Source of the DNA: an uncultured Rhodospirillaceae bacterium
GTDB taxonomy: Bacteria; Pseudomonadota; Alphaproteobacteria; Rhodospirillales; Magnetospirillaceae
Length of the DNA: 33,526 nt
Reading direction: 5' to 3'
Assembly (NCBI GenBank): GCA_903899885.1
Contig: CAIULK010000266.1
Span: 1 to 33,526 of the forward strand
The notes beneath the pieces are model-generated. The model did not search any database. It was given only the letters and a program-made list of their open reading frames with translations, and had not been told where the DNA came from. The position numbers were made by a program, and so were the translations under genes. Of this stretch, positions 9,001 to 16,080 are shown piece after piece (position 1 is the first letter of the stretch; every line of letters starts with the position of its first letter).

Positions 9001-11567
9001 TTAATACCGGAATGATCGAAATCGGCGGCGACAGCCTTGTTCTGGGTGAAATTGTGTCGGCGAGCGGGGCCGTGATCCTGGGTGGAACGCTGGCGGTAAC
9101 CGCGACCGGTCTGGAAATCGACCACACCTATACCGTCGTCAGCGGCGGGCACGGGGTCAGCGGTGTCTTTACCGCGATGACCGGCATGGCGGGCAAGACC
9201 GGTGATGCGTGGTGGGTCCTTGATCTTCAGTATTCGGCCAACGCAGTGACCCTGACCGCGCGGGCGGCCAGCGAGGGAACCGGCGTGTCCGGCCAGTATC
9301 TGGTCGCCGATGCCACCGCCGCCAGCAATCTCGACGGCACCGGCCATGTCGGCGACGTGCTGATCGGCCAAGCGGGCGCCGACACCTTCACCATCGACAA
9401 CAACCAGTTCGACCTGATCGACGGCGGCGGCAGCGGCAACAACATCCTGGTTTGGGCGGCGGGCGGCACGGCCGACCTGTCGGCGTATCGCGGGCTGATC
9501 GAGAACGTTCAACAGATCAATCTGGACGGCGCGACCGGCACCACCCTGGTGCTGTCGGCGGACAAGGTGTACGCGATGGCCGATGGCGGCCCGCTGACGA
9601 TCGAAAACGAAAGCGGCAAGTCCGACACCGTGGCGCTGGACGGCACCTGGACCTATCAGGGCACCATCGACGGTGGCGCGTATGGTGTTTATACGGCGAT
9701 CACCAGCGATGGCGGTACCGCGACGATCGATGTCGGAACGGGTATAACGGTCCACAGCGGCACCGTGGTGGTGACGCAGGCCTCCGGCGGCACGCTCACC
9801 GTGACCGCTCCGTACGGCCACGGGGTCAGCTACACCCTGATCGGCACCGTGACCGCCGATGGCGGCGGGCTCTTCACGGTGACCACCGCGCACGGCAGCG
9901 TTACCCTTAATGACGCAACCGGCGTGTACACCTATTCCGCCAATTCCAACTGGTACGGCCTGGACAGCTTCCAATGGCAAGCGACCGACACCACCTTCGG
10001 CCTGACCTCGGCCGTGACGACGACCGAGGTGATTTCGATCGCCAATGTCGATACGGTGAATGTGGGCAATCTGTATTATTACTATAGTTCAGTGTCGGCC
10101 GGAGCCAATGACGAAATCCTCGTTACCGGGTCAGGTTATCTTGACGTCAATCTCTCGGCATCCATCCAGTATATCGATATGCGGATCAATGGGACGTTGG
10201 TTATCGACCATAATGTCAACTTAAGTCTGGCGTCCGGCGGGATGGTCGAATCCGGGGCGGCGCTTTCGCTGAACGGCGGGTTCTATTCCGGTGGAACGCT
10301 TGACGTCGCCGGGACCTTTTCAAGCTCCTCGGGGACCATCGAAGCCGGCGCCGACGTTTTGGTGACCGGCTCGCTGGGGTCTGTCTCGGGGTTGACCGTC
10401 AACGGCACGTTGGAGATCAACGGCGCCGACATGAGCTGGTCCGGCGCCAGTCTGGCCGGAAGCGGCGAGGTGATCAACGATGGCTCGCTGACCCTGGTGG
10501 GCGACACGACCTTCGACGCCACCTTCGTCAACCAAACCGGCGCCACGCTGACTTTGGATCGTGTGGGGCAGGGCGGCGATACCTTTGCGATTTCGACGAT
10601 CATCAACGACGGGACCCTGATTGGGGCCGACGCCAACGACACCATCATCGGCAACATCGTCGATTCGGGAACGATCGAGGCCAGCGGCGGCGCCCTGGCC
10701 GTTCACGGCGACGTTACCTTCAACGACGGCGCCCGCGTCGATGTCGCGTGCAACGCAAGCGGCAACACGTGCACCGATCTGGCGGTCAGCGGCACGGTGA
10801 TCTTCACGGGCGAGGCCGAGGGGGCCACCCTGGCGGTCCAGGCGACCGGCGACGAGGCTGGTCACAGCTTCAACGTGATGTCGTGGGACAATCTGGTGGG
10901 CAATTTCGCGGCGATGACCGGCATGACCGACGGTTCCTCGTGGGTCTTCGACCCCCGCGTCGCCAACGATCAGCTGATCCTGACCGGAGAAGCGGTTAGC
11001 CCGGCCACCAGTGGCTCCGGCCAGTATTTGCTGGGTGCGGCGAACGCAAACAGCACGCTGAACGGCGACACCTACACCCACAATGTGCTGATCGGTCAGG
11101 CGGGCAACGACACCATCCAGATCGACAGCACGTCGTTCGACCTGATCGACGGCGGCGGCGGCGTCAACACCTTGCGATGGGACGGCGGTGCCACCCTGGA
11201 TCTGACCCATTTGGGACAAAGTCCGGCGGTGGGCACTCAGGTGCTGCAAAACATTCAGATGATCGATCTGACCCACGCCACCGCCGAAACCGCCTTGACC
11301 CTGGATCTGGCGAACGTTCTGCAAATGGCGGCGAACGGCAACACCACCACGGCGGCGCTGTTCGGCAATCAACCGGCCGTGGTGGTGATCGGCAACAGCA
11401 CTTCGGAAACCGTCAATTTCGCGGGCGGCGGCTGGCAGGAAGGCTCGTCGGTCACCCTCACCGCGCCCGGCCAATCGTCGGACAGCTACACGGTCTACAG
11501 CAACGGCAACGCCCATGTGCTGGTCGAGCACCTTGTTCATGTCAACGGCGCTTCCGGCGTCGCATGA
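1..11567 (+). CDS. Giant secreted/surface beta-repeat protein with RTX-like segments (5' end outside window)
   Basis: The reading frame is open from the first bases (frame starting at base 3) to a TGA at 11565-11567, so at least 3850 residues are present and the N terminus is missing; the GTG at 51 is internal. The composition is rich in Gly, Thr, Ser, Ala and Asp, very poor in Lys/Arg, and I find only two cysteines. Segments in order: N-terminal beta-strand repeats (to about 720); a stretch with GGFAVTW/GGFVVQW-type repeats (about 1680-2450) as in large RTX proteins; short RTX-like GGAGAD/GGGGAD motifs (about 2500-2900); a divergent domain (3620-4050); about thirteen repeats of 96-114 residues (about 3400-8330); an Ig/cadherin-like strand block near 6460-6640; autotransporter-like beta-helix stretches (8400-9230, 10060-10960); and two related modules (9281-9765, 11011-11564). 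Likely an exported adhesin or matrix protein. Type I secretion is an inference, since no transporter genes or clear C-terminal signal are visible. Confidence 0.85.
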   Translation, partial: ATTDLTNATLGTASLSVSSGTATLTAAEASGRTITGAGNVIVTGLTSSTNLSGISVSGTLNTTVTGTTDLSGDTNLGNLGIVTVTAGTLTLTAAQASGHAIGGSGAVTITDGTITANTDLHSITTSLNLHSGLTIAGGKTLTLSAAEVAAAVTGGQSFGTTGTLAIADGSITTTVDAHAITAGLSLQSGLNVGSGGSLILTAAQLLAAGAITHTGTGIVAVEDSLSASSSNWASLVNDGADVFKMTSSGVLTLPVSGSANVTIDGNGNDTYVMSGGAGSPYTGTLTIVETSGTNTLNVSGMERASLLGMEQVGNNAEMLTSSGGALVIANQFAGGSGGISTIITENHYLDVVGLTNAATATQGTIEGTTLTGATGVDSFILGNLGEGTLTAGTFVGGQGYDTFFVGGGNQTVIGNEKQLDGQWSVDGSVDFALSSSPVTVVAQSAAVDATGVSLAQTSGKIDLARISGGSYGDYVSVWENSSDQVMVREFNADDQALAAASPLFTLGSVEKVNMTGMTGGSGFALEWQAGGNQLDWASYTFDGSGVASESGTVGITISGTAPSASTIATLTNSSGVANGVVVAWAAGGVDSAETFGLGGGSATASFQVSGSSETAGAGGPTMVGLLNGNVAALWTVTSGGGFVGNLVEKVFTASGATVGSETSVIATGNLVNGTYKATALEDGGFAVTWVQSLENGQYGVETQLFNANGTERSGITQLASGGSISGVDTVRLLDGNIAVLWESGSGSNAVANGVIVTPEGQWTGSPFSMALTTANGSSVTGISSATNGTGGFVVQWTDGAGDVYSQSFDAMGRPVEIATFGGNTDTLFGLDEIIGTNGADTLTGATNQTLVGGAGADRLTGVPGTEVSYYISPTGVQVNLGASAGASLAAGYTLAAGTAHDGFGTTDTLSGIYNVQGSSFADLLIGGDSGTYTLDGGGGADKLIGGAGNTTFVVGASDGATVTGGSGYNSLQFNGHGDLAESTTFDATLGSNAHVTGINEIGLSNINAVRTLILDAASVTRMAHSADTLVIDGDSGTVDLQGAWTNLGVTGNGYRELTAVDGGVTDTLYISAGIDVVVGATQGGQTETVSGGSTVQLYGGDVLDATTTVLSTEGTVITAVAGDNDLVLTDSGAVTDSLFENVSLGAGSTLSDASVTSITLGYNAGMAGISVLNLVGNSGAVTVDAADYNGVLTIVGGSGNDTFIVPVATMSAANWTAANVGYSVGTVGGTQTNAGTVTMTYDSTNGTGMSAYGPGEWTYTTVVPTAGTYTLEWAYAGYHSHYEATAEIFLLLNGVATELQSGGVSGGFSWSGSNTIAVTTGETIGYEVEGSNYDGDWILDGTLSVTLVPSYVIEGGLGGANTVEITAAGAVGDAYFNGVTHVQTVDLTAASSVNIGTHAAAAGITTINAENDTAALSVTTSAGGSHVTVLAGSAGATLTTDDTAATLIGGSGNDILIAGADTASVSFSGGSGGNILEVAASSISDSFFTHVSNVARLDLVGGGSQSVTLGTNAGSAGISVIDATDDSGTVIVDATGDVNALTFLAGSGNDTLMVGASASSVSFAGGGGSDTLELAGSVGSDSFFATVHAVQTLELDGASGQHVALGGNAQSAGIRLIDASATSGIETVDASASTDVLTFVAGSGADTFWGGSGDDTIIAGTGTTSLTVTGSGTDTLEVAGASIGDGFFAHIGNVARLDLTGGGSQSVTLGTNAASAGILVVDATADSGTVTVTTTASESNITVLAGSGGVTLTTDDTSVTLTGGVGNDTLIAGTDTASVSFSGGAGHNSLETSAGTISDFYFHNVANVQDLIVTQAGSVQIGMAAVAAGITMIDALNDANALIVGTTASASNIAVLAGSGGVTLTTDDASVTLTGGSGNDTLIAGADTASVSFSGGAGSNILEVAGGDIVDNFFTHVSNVATLDLIGGASRSVTLGTHAASAGISVVDATADSGAVTVNASAESGAITLIAGSGTETLTGTTGNTTFILAPGGHATLIGGYSNGTWGNGTLEFSGGGTNQTFDLRSASIESAVNVVNLSYSLSVGTVILDAASVYGMTNGSHILTINGGSGQAADLIGAWSAQGLSGGYNVYTGVVNGNTVTVDVASAITVNSLDITGVVPLSNEGAAPATTLSTQYATAYSGALEAADSTGNTLSWSEMAGPSNGTVTWNGDGTFTYTPRTGFGGTDSFTVEAQDGAMTQTQVITVNVGTVDIDGASTIVDGDFAGFNGVTTLVVNNAASVTLGSNAYWAGITVVDATGNSGTVTVDATNDSNTVTFLAGSGADTLKLGASASSVSFAGGGGGDTLELAGSVGSDSFFATVHEVQTLVLNAGYSQSVTLGTHAASAGISLIDATGDTGTVIIDATGDGNALTFLAGSGNDTLMLGASASSVSFAGGGGSDTLELAGSVGSDSFFATVHGVQTLALDGTSGQNVVLGTNAASAGISRVNASGTSEAVDVNASGDGANLTFLAGSGSDTFLGGSGTDTLVLGANAGTVSFDGGSGANIVDINATSVSDGAFADLHAVTRLDLTGGSSSVQLGADAALAGISVIDTTNNGYTPATIDLTGDTSAVTVLAGSGQDTVIIGANTGSLTLSGGNSILKLTAASVSDGIFANVSDVGILTLMATGSQSVTLAGDAYSAGIMQVDASGTSGAVSVNASGDSRAITFIAGSGPDTFVTGSGANTIIANAGATGLTVSGGSGSNILEVAASTISDSFFSQISGVSTLMLTGGGAQSVVLGADAYSTGISQVEVGQTSSPVIIDVSGDSRTLTVETSRYGGSDTVIAGTGSDTINGSGVVEFNAIAINETNLSQMVGQSTIVESSSDGLSISGGTVAIVGTVTDSAAFTMSSGTLEGAGTLVVLGSVSPSFGGTLDATLVLDGGGLTALSGVSLSGTGMLINGNGALYFDGAADTIAPTLVNEAGATVYLENTNLFGGSVDNQGLFELRYDPAMTVTGALANSGEMDIMSAATVSAGVFDNTGLLALSGYNLSVTAPVFVNTGMIEIGGDSLVLGEIVSASGAVILGGTLAVTATGLEIDHTYTVVSGGHGVSGVFTAMTGMAGKTGDAWWVLDLQYSANAVTLTARAASEGTGVSGQYLVADATAASNLDGTGHVGDVLIGQAGADTFTIDNNQFDLIDGGGSGNNILVWAAGGTADLSAYRGLIENVQQINLDGATGTTLVLSADKVYAMADGGPLTIENESGKSDTVALDGTWTYQGTIDGGAYGVYTAITSDGGTATIDVGTGITVHSGTVVVTQASGGTLTVTAPYGHGVSYTLIGTVTADGGGLFTVTTAHGSVTLNDATGVYTYSANSNWYGLDSFQWQATDTTFGLTSAVTTTEVISIANVDTVNVGNLYYYYSSVSAGANDEILVTGSGYLDVNLSASIQYIDMRINGTLVIDHNVNLSLASGGMVESGAALSLNGGFYSGGTLDVAGTFSSSSGTIEAGADVLVTGSLGSVSGLTVNGTLEINGADMSWSGASLAGSGEVINDGSLTLVGDTTFDATFVNQTGATLTLDRVGQGGDTFAISTIINDGTLIGADANDTIIGNIVDSGTIEASGGALAVHGDVTFNDGARVDVACNASGNTCTDLAVSGTVIFTGEAEGATLAVQATGDEAGHSFNVMSWDNLVGNFAAMTGMTDGSSWVFDPRVANDQLILTGEAVSPATSGSGQYLLGAANANSTLNGDTYTHNVLIGQAGNDTIQIDSTSFDLIDGGGGVNTLRWDGGATLDLTHLGQSPAVGTQVLQNIQMIDLTHATAETALTLDLANVLQMAANGNTTTAALFGNQPAVVVIGNSTSETVNFAGGGWQEGSSVTLTAPGQSSDSYTVYSNGNAHVLVEHLVHVNGASGVA
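3620..4050 (+). other. Divergent globular domain inserted in the repeat array
   Basis: Between the repeat anchors at 3501 and 4206 the protein loses its Gly/Thr repeat pattern and becomes rich in Trp and Tyr (GEWTYTTVVPTAGTYTLEWA, then YHSHYEATAEIFLLLNG and NYDGDWILDGTLSVT). The alternating strands and aromatic content resemble a jelly-roll or carbohydrate-binding-module type domain. No specific family is recognised; a ligand-binding role is an inference. Confidence 0.45.
4680..4785 (+). repeat. Near-identical DNA repeat, copy 1 of 3
   Basis: This segment encodes the SVSFAGGGG / SDTLELAGSVGSDSFFATVH region. Nearly the same nucleotide sequence recurs at about 6886-6985 and about 7177-7275, with mostly synonymous differences. 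It indicates recent duplication or gene conversion within the repeat array. Confidence 0.75.
6886..6985 (+). repeat. Near-identical DNA repeat, copy 2 of 3
   Basis: Matches the segments at 4680-4785 and 7177-7275 with only scattered substitutions. It encodes SVSFAGGGGGDTLELAGSVG followed by SDSFFATVHEVQTL. Confidence 0.75.
7177..7275 (+). repeat. Near-identical DNA repeat, copy 3 of 3
   Basis: Matches the segments at 4680-4785 and 6886-6985. It lies exactly one 288-base unit downstream of copy 2, so this pair is a tandem duplication of a whole unit. Confidence 0.75.
9281..9765 (+). repeat. C-terminal module, copy A
   Basis: The module reads GQYL - VLIGQAGADTFTIDNNQFDL - IDGGG - NVQQINLDGA - DKVYAMADGG - WTYQG - YGVYTAI - TATIDVGTGITV. 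It matches copy B at 11011-11564 over its length. Its second half also matches 3027-3243 and 6136-6336 (DAASV-M - L-I-G-SG - GAW - G - GY), so this building block occurs four times. Confidence 0.65.
11011..11564 (+). repeat. C-terminal module, copy B (extreme C terminus)
   Basis: This is paralogous to 9281-9765: GQYLLG, HNVLIGQAGNDTIQIDSTSF, DLIDGGGGVNTL, LQNIQMIDL, a LANVLQMAANG block, GGWQEG and YTVYSNGNAHVLVEHLVHVNG. It forms the last 185 residues of the giant protein, where a type I secretion signal would lie if that route is used; this is not demonstrable here. Confidence 0.6.
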
Positions 11568-13282
11568 AGGCGGTTTTCGACAATGCGGTGCGCGCCCTGC
11601 AAACCGGGCGCGCGGCTGAGGCCGAGCGGTTGTGCCGCGGTCTTTTGAAAAAGCGGCCGAACGAGCCCGCTCTTCATCATCTGATGGCCGCCGCCCTCGA
11701 CATGCAGGGGCGGTCGAAGGAGGCGATACCGCATTTCCGCCGCGCGCCCGCGACCCCCGAGGTCGAGATGGGTTTGGCGCAAGCCCTGCAACGGGCCGGA
11801 CAAGCCGCCGAGGCGGTCGAGGTCTATCGGCGGGTTCTGAACGGCATGCCGATGATGCCCGAGATCTGGTCGAATCTGGGGGTTGCCCTGGAATCCTTGA
11901 ACCAGTGGGCCGAGGCCGAGGCCGCGTTGCGCCAAGCGGTCGCCCTCAGGTCCGGTTACGCGCAGGCCCGCGCCAATTTGGCCCGCGTGCTGTCGAACAA
12001 GGGCACGGCCGAACAAGCCGCCGGACGCCTTGAAAACGCGCTCGCCGCCTACCGCGAGGCCACCACTCTGGCCCCCACGCTGCGCGAGGCGTGGTCGAAC
12101 CTGGGCAACGCGCTGCAATTGGCCGGCCGTCCCGCCGAGGCGGCCGATGCCTGCCGCCAGGCCCTGGCGCTGGATCCCGATTACGCCGACGCCCATTCGA
12201 ATTTGGGAGTCGCGCTGCAAGATTTGGATCAATTGGACGAGGCGGAACGGCACTATGCCCGCGCCATCGCCCTGCGCCCCGGCTATGGCGAGGCCCACCG
12301 CAATCTGGGTTTCGCGTTGCAGGAGATGGGGCGCACCCAAGACGCCGTCGCCGAATACCGCCGCGCCCGGATATTGATGCCGGACGATCCGGACACGCTG
12401 TTCAATCTTTCGACCGCCCTGTTGCGGCTGGGCGAGAACGAGGAGGGCTTCGCGCTGTACCGCGCGCGGTTCGCGGCGCGTGACGGTCATCCGCCGCTTT
12501 ATCCCGCCCCCTTTTGGCGGGGCGAGGATTTGGCGGGCAAGACCCTGCTGGTATGGTCGGAACAGGGATACGGCGATATTTTGCAATTCTGCCGTTATCT
12601 GCCGCTGGCGCGCGGCCGGGCCGCGCGGGTGCTGTTCAAGGTGCCCAAGGCGCTGGAACGGCTGTTGACGACATTGCCGGGCGGGGTCGAGCTGGTTTTG
12701 GAGGGGCAGCCGGTTCCGGCGTGGGATGCCCATATCCCGCTGCTTGAGCTGCCGGTGGTGTTCGGCGCCGCCCCGCCGGGTCCCGTGCCCTATCTTGACG
12801 CGCCGGATTCGCCCGCCTGGGATATGCGCTTGCCAAAGGGTGGACCCGTGAAGGTCGGCCTGGTGTGGGCGGGCAATCCGGCTCAGCGCAACAATCGCCA
12901 ACGCTCGATGGACCCGACCGCCTTGGCGCCGCTGCTGGCGGTGCCGGGGGCCGCTTTTTATTCGTTGCAAGTGGGTGGGGTGGAAGTGCCGGACGGGGTG
13001 ACCGATCTGGCTCCCTATCTCACCGATTTCGCCGAAACCGCGGCGGCGGTGGTCCGTTTGGATCTGGTGATCAGCGTCTGTACCTCGGTCGCGCATCTGG
13101 CGGGGGCGTTGGGGCGCCCGGTGTGGACCGTGTTGACCCGGGCCGCCGACTGGCGTTGGCTGGAAGACCGCGCCGATACGCCGTGGTATCCGACGATGCG
13201 CCTGTTCCGCCAAACCCAGCGTGGCGATTGGGATGGTCCGGTCGCCGAAATCGCGGCGGCGTTGAAAGACCTTGCAGGATAA
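11564..13282 (+). CDS. TPR protein with C-terminal GT-B-like glycosyltransferase domain
   Basis: A 572-residue protein. The ATG at 11564 overlaps the TGA of the giant gene (ATGA), so translation is probably coupled. Residues 1 to about 300 form about seven or eight tetratricopeptide repeats (WSNLGVALESLNQWAEAE, WSNLGNALQLAGRPAEA, HSNLGVALQDLDQLDEAE, HRNLGFALQEMGRTQDA). Residues from about 310 form a GT9/GT41-like fold, with WSEQGYGDILQFCRYLPLA, VGLVWAGNP, and a donor-site-like segment LVISVCTSVAHLAGALGRPV, where relatives usually carry Asp in place of Cys506. The architecture matches 'TPR-containing glycosyltransferase family' proteins that often accompany large surface proteins. Probable role: cytoplasmic glycosylation of the neighbouring protein or a surface glycan. 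The acceptor and sugar are unknown. Confidence 0.82.
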   Translation: MKAVFDNAVRALQTGRAAEAERLCRGLLKKRPNEPALHHLMAAALDMQGRSKEAIPHFRRAPATPEVEMGLAQALQRAGQAAEAVEVYRRVLNGMPMMPEIWSNLGVALESLNQWAEAEAALRQAVALRSGYAQARANLARVLSNKGTAEQAAGRLENALAAYREATTLAPTLREAWSNLGNALQLAGRPAEAADACRQALALDPDYADAHSNLGVALQDLDQLDEAERHYARAIALRPGYGEAHRNLGFALQEMGRTQDAVAEYRRARILMPDDPDTLFNLSTALLRLGENEEGFALYRARFAARDGHPPLYPAPFWRGEDLAGKTLLVWSEQGYGDILQFCRYLPLARGRAARVLFKVPKALERLLTTLPGGVELVLEGQPVPAWDAHIPLLELPVVFGAAPPGPVPYLDAPDSPAWDMRLPKGGPVKVGLVWAGNPAQRNNRQRSMDPTALAPLLAVPGAAFYSLQVGGVEVPDGVTDLAPYLTDFAETAAAVVRLDLVISVCTSVAHLAGALGRPVWTVLTRAADWRWLEDRADTPWYPTMRLFRQTQRGDWDGPVAEIAAALKDLAG

Positions 13283-13307
13283 TCGAACCGCTCTATTCTG
13301 CGGCGGC

Positions 13308-14006
13308 ATGCCTAGGAATTATGAACGCCTGATCCTGATTTTGCTGCCGGTGTTGGCCATCGGCTCGATGATCGCCGTCTTGATCTGGGCCGTTCAGCAC
13401 GGCGAAAGCTTGGCGGATCTTCCCAACGGCTGGGCGACGCTGCTGGGGGCCTGTTTGCAGATGGGCGCGGTGTATTTCGCGGCGCGCATGGGGTTCCGTG
13501 CCCAGGATCGTCACACCGAATTGGTCCGGCAATTGACGGTCAAGGCGCTGGTCGCGCCGATCAAGGCGGAATTGGTACACGATTACGAGTATCTGGCCGA
13601 AACCATGATGGCCAACCGCGCCACCCTGGCGGCGCTGGGCGCGGTCGATCCCGCTTCGCCGTGCGTGGTGACCCGCTATATCGATTTCGGCACGGAAATC
13701 TTCGACGCCCACCGGGCGCGGCTGGGCGAACTGGGTTCGTTCCTAGCCTATGTCATAACCCGCAACTTCTTGTTCCTGAAAGCCGCCAGCCGTGAAGAGC
13801 GGGTGGAGGTGCGGGCCGCCGATGCCGCGCCGGTAATCCAGGATATTCTTCTGGCCCAGAACGCCCGGCTGAAAAGCATGGGTTACGTCATCGACCTGTT
13901 GCAAGCGGTCGAGGAAACCGGTTCGACCGACGAAGCGGTTCTGCGCAACCACGTCGCATCGCGCACCCAATCGGCCTTCGCGGGTGGCGTCGCGCTGGAT
14001 TTTTAA
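13308..14006 (+). CDS. Hypothetical membrane protein with two N-terminal helices
   Basis: A 232-residue protein from the ATG at 13308. An upstream in-frame TTG at 13272 would add 12 residues and overlap the TPR gene. Residues about 8-30 (LILILLPVLAIGSMIAVLIWAV) and about 42-62 (WATLLGACLQMGAVYFAARMGF) look like transmembrane helices. The remainder is a soluble, mainly helical domain with no motif I recognise. It follows the TPR-glycosyltransferase by 25 bases on the same strand, so co-transcription is plausible. It faces the convergent decarboxylase gene across 22 bases. Function unknown. Confidence 0.7.
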   Translation: MPRNYERLILILLPVLAIGSMIAVLIWAVQHGESLADLPNGWATLLGACLQMGAVYFAARMGFRAQDRHTELVRQLTVKALVAPIKAELVHDYEYLAETMMANRATLAALGAVDPASPCVVTRYIDFGTEIFDAHRARLGELGSFLAYVITRNFLFLKAASREERVEVRAADAAPVIQDILLAQNARLKSMGYVIDLLQAVEETGSTDEAVLRNHVASRTQSAFAGGVALDF

Positions 14007-14028
14007 TCCCGGTTTGCGTGGCCGCCCG

Positions 14029-14979
14029 CTACGATCCCAGCTTCGCCCTAAAATAAGCGATGGTTTTTTCCAGCCCGGCGGCCAGCGGCACCTTTGGTTC
14101 CCAGCCGAGCTTTTCCCGGGCCAGTCCGATATTGGGCTGGCGCTGCAACGGATCGTCGGTCGGCAGCGGGTGAAAGATGATCTCGGACTTCGAGCCGATC
14201 ATCGCCACCACGGTTTCGGCCAAGCTTTTCACCGTCATTTCGACCGGGTTGCCCAGATTGACCGGGCCGGTCACCTCGTCGGGGGCGTTCATCAGGCGCA
14301 CGAAGCCTTCGACCAAATCGTCGATATAGCAGAACGAGCGGGTCTGGCTGCCGTCGCCGTAAATAGTGATCGGGCGGCCTTCCAGCGCTTGGACGATGAA
14401 GTTCGACACCACCCGGCCGTCGTTGGGATGCATGCGCGGCCCATAGGTGTTGAAGATGCGGGCGACGCGAATGCGCAGTTTGTGTTGGCGCCAGTAATCG
14501 AAGAACAGCGTTTCGGCGCAGCGTTTGCCCTCGTCGTAACAGGCGCGCGGGCCGATCGGGTTGACGCAGCCGCGATAATCCTCGGTCTGAGGATGCACTT
14601 CCGGGTCGCCGTAGACTTCCGAGGTCGAGGCTTGGAAAATCTTGGCCTTCACCCGCTTGGCCAGCCCCAGCATGTTGATGGCGCCGTGCACGCTGGTCTT
14701 GGTGGTTTGGACCGGATCGCGTTGATAATGGATCGGCGAGGCGGGGCAGGCGAGATTGTAAATCTCGTCCACCTCGACATAGAGCGGCCACGTCACATCG
14801 TGACGCATCAGCTCGAAATAGGGGTTGTCCAGCAGGTGGGCGATATTTTCCTTAACGCCGGTATAGAAATTGTCGGCGCACAACACGTCGCACCCGTCGG
14901 CCAGCAGGCGCTCGCACAAATGCGACCCCACGAACCCCGCGCCGCCCGTCACCAATACCCGCTTGCGCTCGTATGTCAC
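14029..14979 (-). CDS. uxs: UDP-glucuronate decarboxylase (UDP-xylose synthase)
   Basis: A 316-residue cytoplasmic SDR enzyme that oxidatively decarboxylates UDP-glucuronate to UDP-xylose using bound NAD. The Rossmann motif GGAGFVGSH is at residues 12-20, the STSEVYGDP segment at 118-126, and the catalytic YDEGKR at 148-153 is the signature that separates UXS from other extended SDRs. [27 protein letters not shown] and [16 protein letters not shown] are all as in the family, and the length is typical of bacterial UXS. The start is a GTG whose GTGA overlaps the stop of the upstream SDR gene, so it is translated as the last gene of that minus-strand unit. It supplies UDP-xylose, or the 4-keto intermediate, to the locus. 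Confidence 0.93.
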   Translation of the reverse strand: MTYERKRVLVTGGAGFVGSHLCERLLADGCDVLCADNFYTGVKENIAHLLDNPYFELMRHDVTWPLYVEVDEIYNLACPASPIHYQRDPVQTTKTSVHGAINMLGLAKRVKAKIFQASTSEVYGDPEVHPQTEDYRGCVNPIGPRACYDEGKRCAETLFFDYWRQHKLRIRVARIFNTYGPRMHPNDGRVVSNFIVQALEGRPITIYGDGSQTRSFCYIDDLVEGFVRLMNAPDEVTGPVNLGNPVEMTVKSLAETVVAMIGSKSEIIFHPLPTDDPLQRQPNIGLAREKLGWEPKVPLAAGLEKTIAYFRAKLGS

Positions 14980-16052
14980 CGCTTGTCCCCCGTGCGTTCG
15001 ATCATGGCGTCATGGATTTCGGTTAGAATAGCCTGGATGTCATAGGTGTAGTGCCAGTCGGGGTAATGGTCTTGGAAGCGCCGCACGTCGCCGATCCACC
15101 AGATATGGTCGCCGACCCGGTTCTCATCCGAATACGACCAGTTCATTGGCCGCCCGGTCAGCTTCTCGCAAATCGTGATCGCTTCGATCATCGAACAATT
15201 GGAGTGGCGCGAGCCGCCGATATTGTACACCTCGGCCGAACGCGGATTCCGGTAAAAGTTCCAAAAGGCGGTGATCAGGTCGTGGGAATGAATGTTGTCG
15301 CGGACCTGTTTGCCCTTGTAACCCAACACGGTATAGGGCTCTCCCGTAACCGCGCATTTGACCAAATAGGACAAGAATCCGTGCAATTGCGCCCCGGAAT
15401 GGCCGGGCCCCGTCAGACAACCGCCCCGGAAACACGCGGTCTTCATGTCGAAATAACGGCCATATTCTTGAACCATCAAGTCGGCGGAGGCTTTCGAGAC
15501 CCCGAACAGACTATGCGTGCAGGCGTCGATGCTCATACTTTCATCAATCCCGTGCGCGGCCCAACGATGCGTCGGGTCTAATTCCCACCGGGTTTCCCCC
15601 TCGATCAACGGCAAGCGGTTCGGCGTATCGCCGTAAACCTTGTTGGTCGAGCAATAGATGAACGGGGCATCCGGGCAATGCTTGCGCGTGGCCTCCAGCA
15701 GCGCCAGGGTACCGTTCGCGTTGACCGTGAAGTCGGTCGCCGGATCGCGGGCCGCCCAGTCGTGCGAGGGCTGAGCCGCCGTATGGATGACCACCGCGAT
15801 GGAGTGGCCGTAACGGGCGAACACGGCGTCGATCTCGGCCGTGTCGCGAATATCGGCCGTCACATGATGATAGCGCGGCAAGGTTCGCTCAAGCTCGGCG
15901 CGTGACCACGCCGTCGATGCGCCGTCGCCAAAGAACTTCCGGCGCATGTCATTGTCGATGCCGACGACATCCATTCCTTGAGCGTGAAAAAACCGGGTCG
16001 CTTCCGCGCCGATCAAACCGGCCGACCCGGTCACAATGGCAACGCTCGTCAT
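14976..16052 (-). CDS. Extended SDR, CDP-tyvelose 2-epimerase-like, with Phe replacing the catalytic Tyr
   Basis: A 358-residue NAD-dependent sugar epimerase/dehydratase family protein. The N-terminal nucleotide motif is GSAGLIGAE (residues 9-17). CSTNKVYGD (134-142) and the C-terminal [13 protein letters not shown] segment resemble the CDP-tyvelose/paratose 2-epimerase group. The expected YxxxK reads FGVSK (Phe183, Lys187), so the usual proton-transfer Tyr is absent; the codon is TTC. A clear AAGGA ribosome site lies six bases before the ATG. It sits 28 bases after the SDR gene at 16081-17151 and overlaps the decarboxylase by 4 bp. Probably modifies an NDP-sugar; substrate unknown. Confidence 0.82.
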   Translation of the reverse strand: MTSVAIVTGSAGLIGAEATRFFHAQGMDVVGIDNDMRRKFFGDGASTAWSRAELERTLPRYHHVTADIRDTAEIDAVFARYGHSIAVVIHTAAQPSHDWAARDPATDFTVNANGTLALLEATRKHCPDAPFIYCSTNKVYGDTPNRLPLIEGETRWELDPTHRWAAHGIDESMSIDACTHSLFGVSKASADLMVQEYGRYFDMKTACFRGGCLTGPGHSGAQLHGFLSYLVKCAVTGEPYTVLGYKGKQVRDNIHSHDLITAFWNFYRNPRSAEVYNIGGSRHSNCSMIEAITICEKLTGRPMNWSYSDENRVGDHIWWIGDVRRFQDHYPDWHYTYDIQAILTEIHDAMIERTGDKR

Positions 16053-16080
16053 TCAATTTCCTTTCATCGTTCGCGCCGCA

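Noticed and set aside
11537-13309. A 590-codon minus-strand frame opposite the TPR gene
   Set aside because: The plus-strand TPR and glycosyltransferase motifs are unambiguous; this is an antisense shadow.
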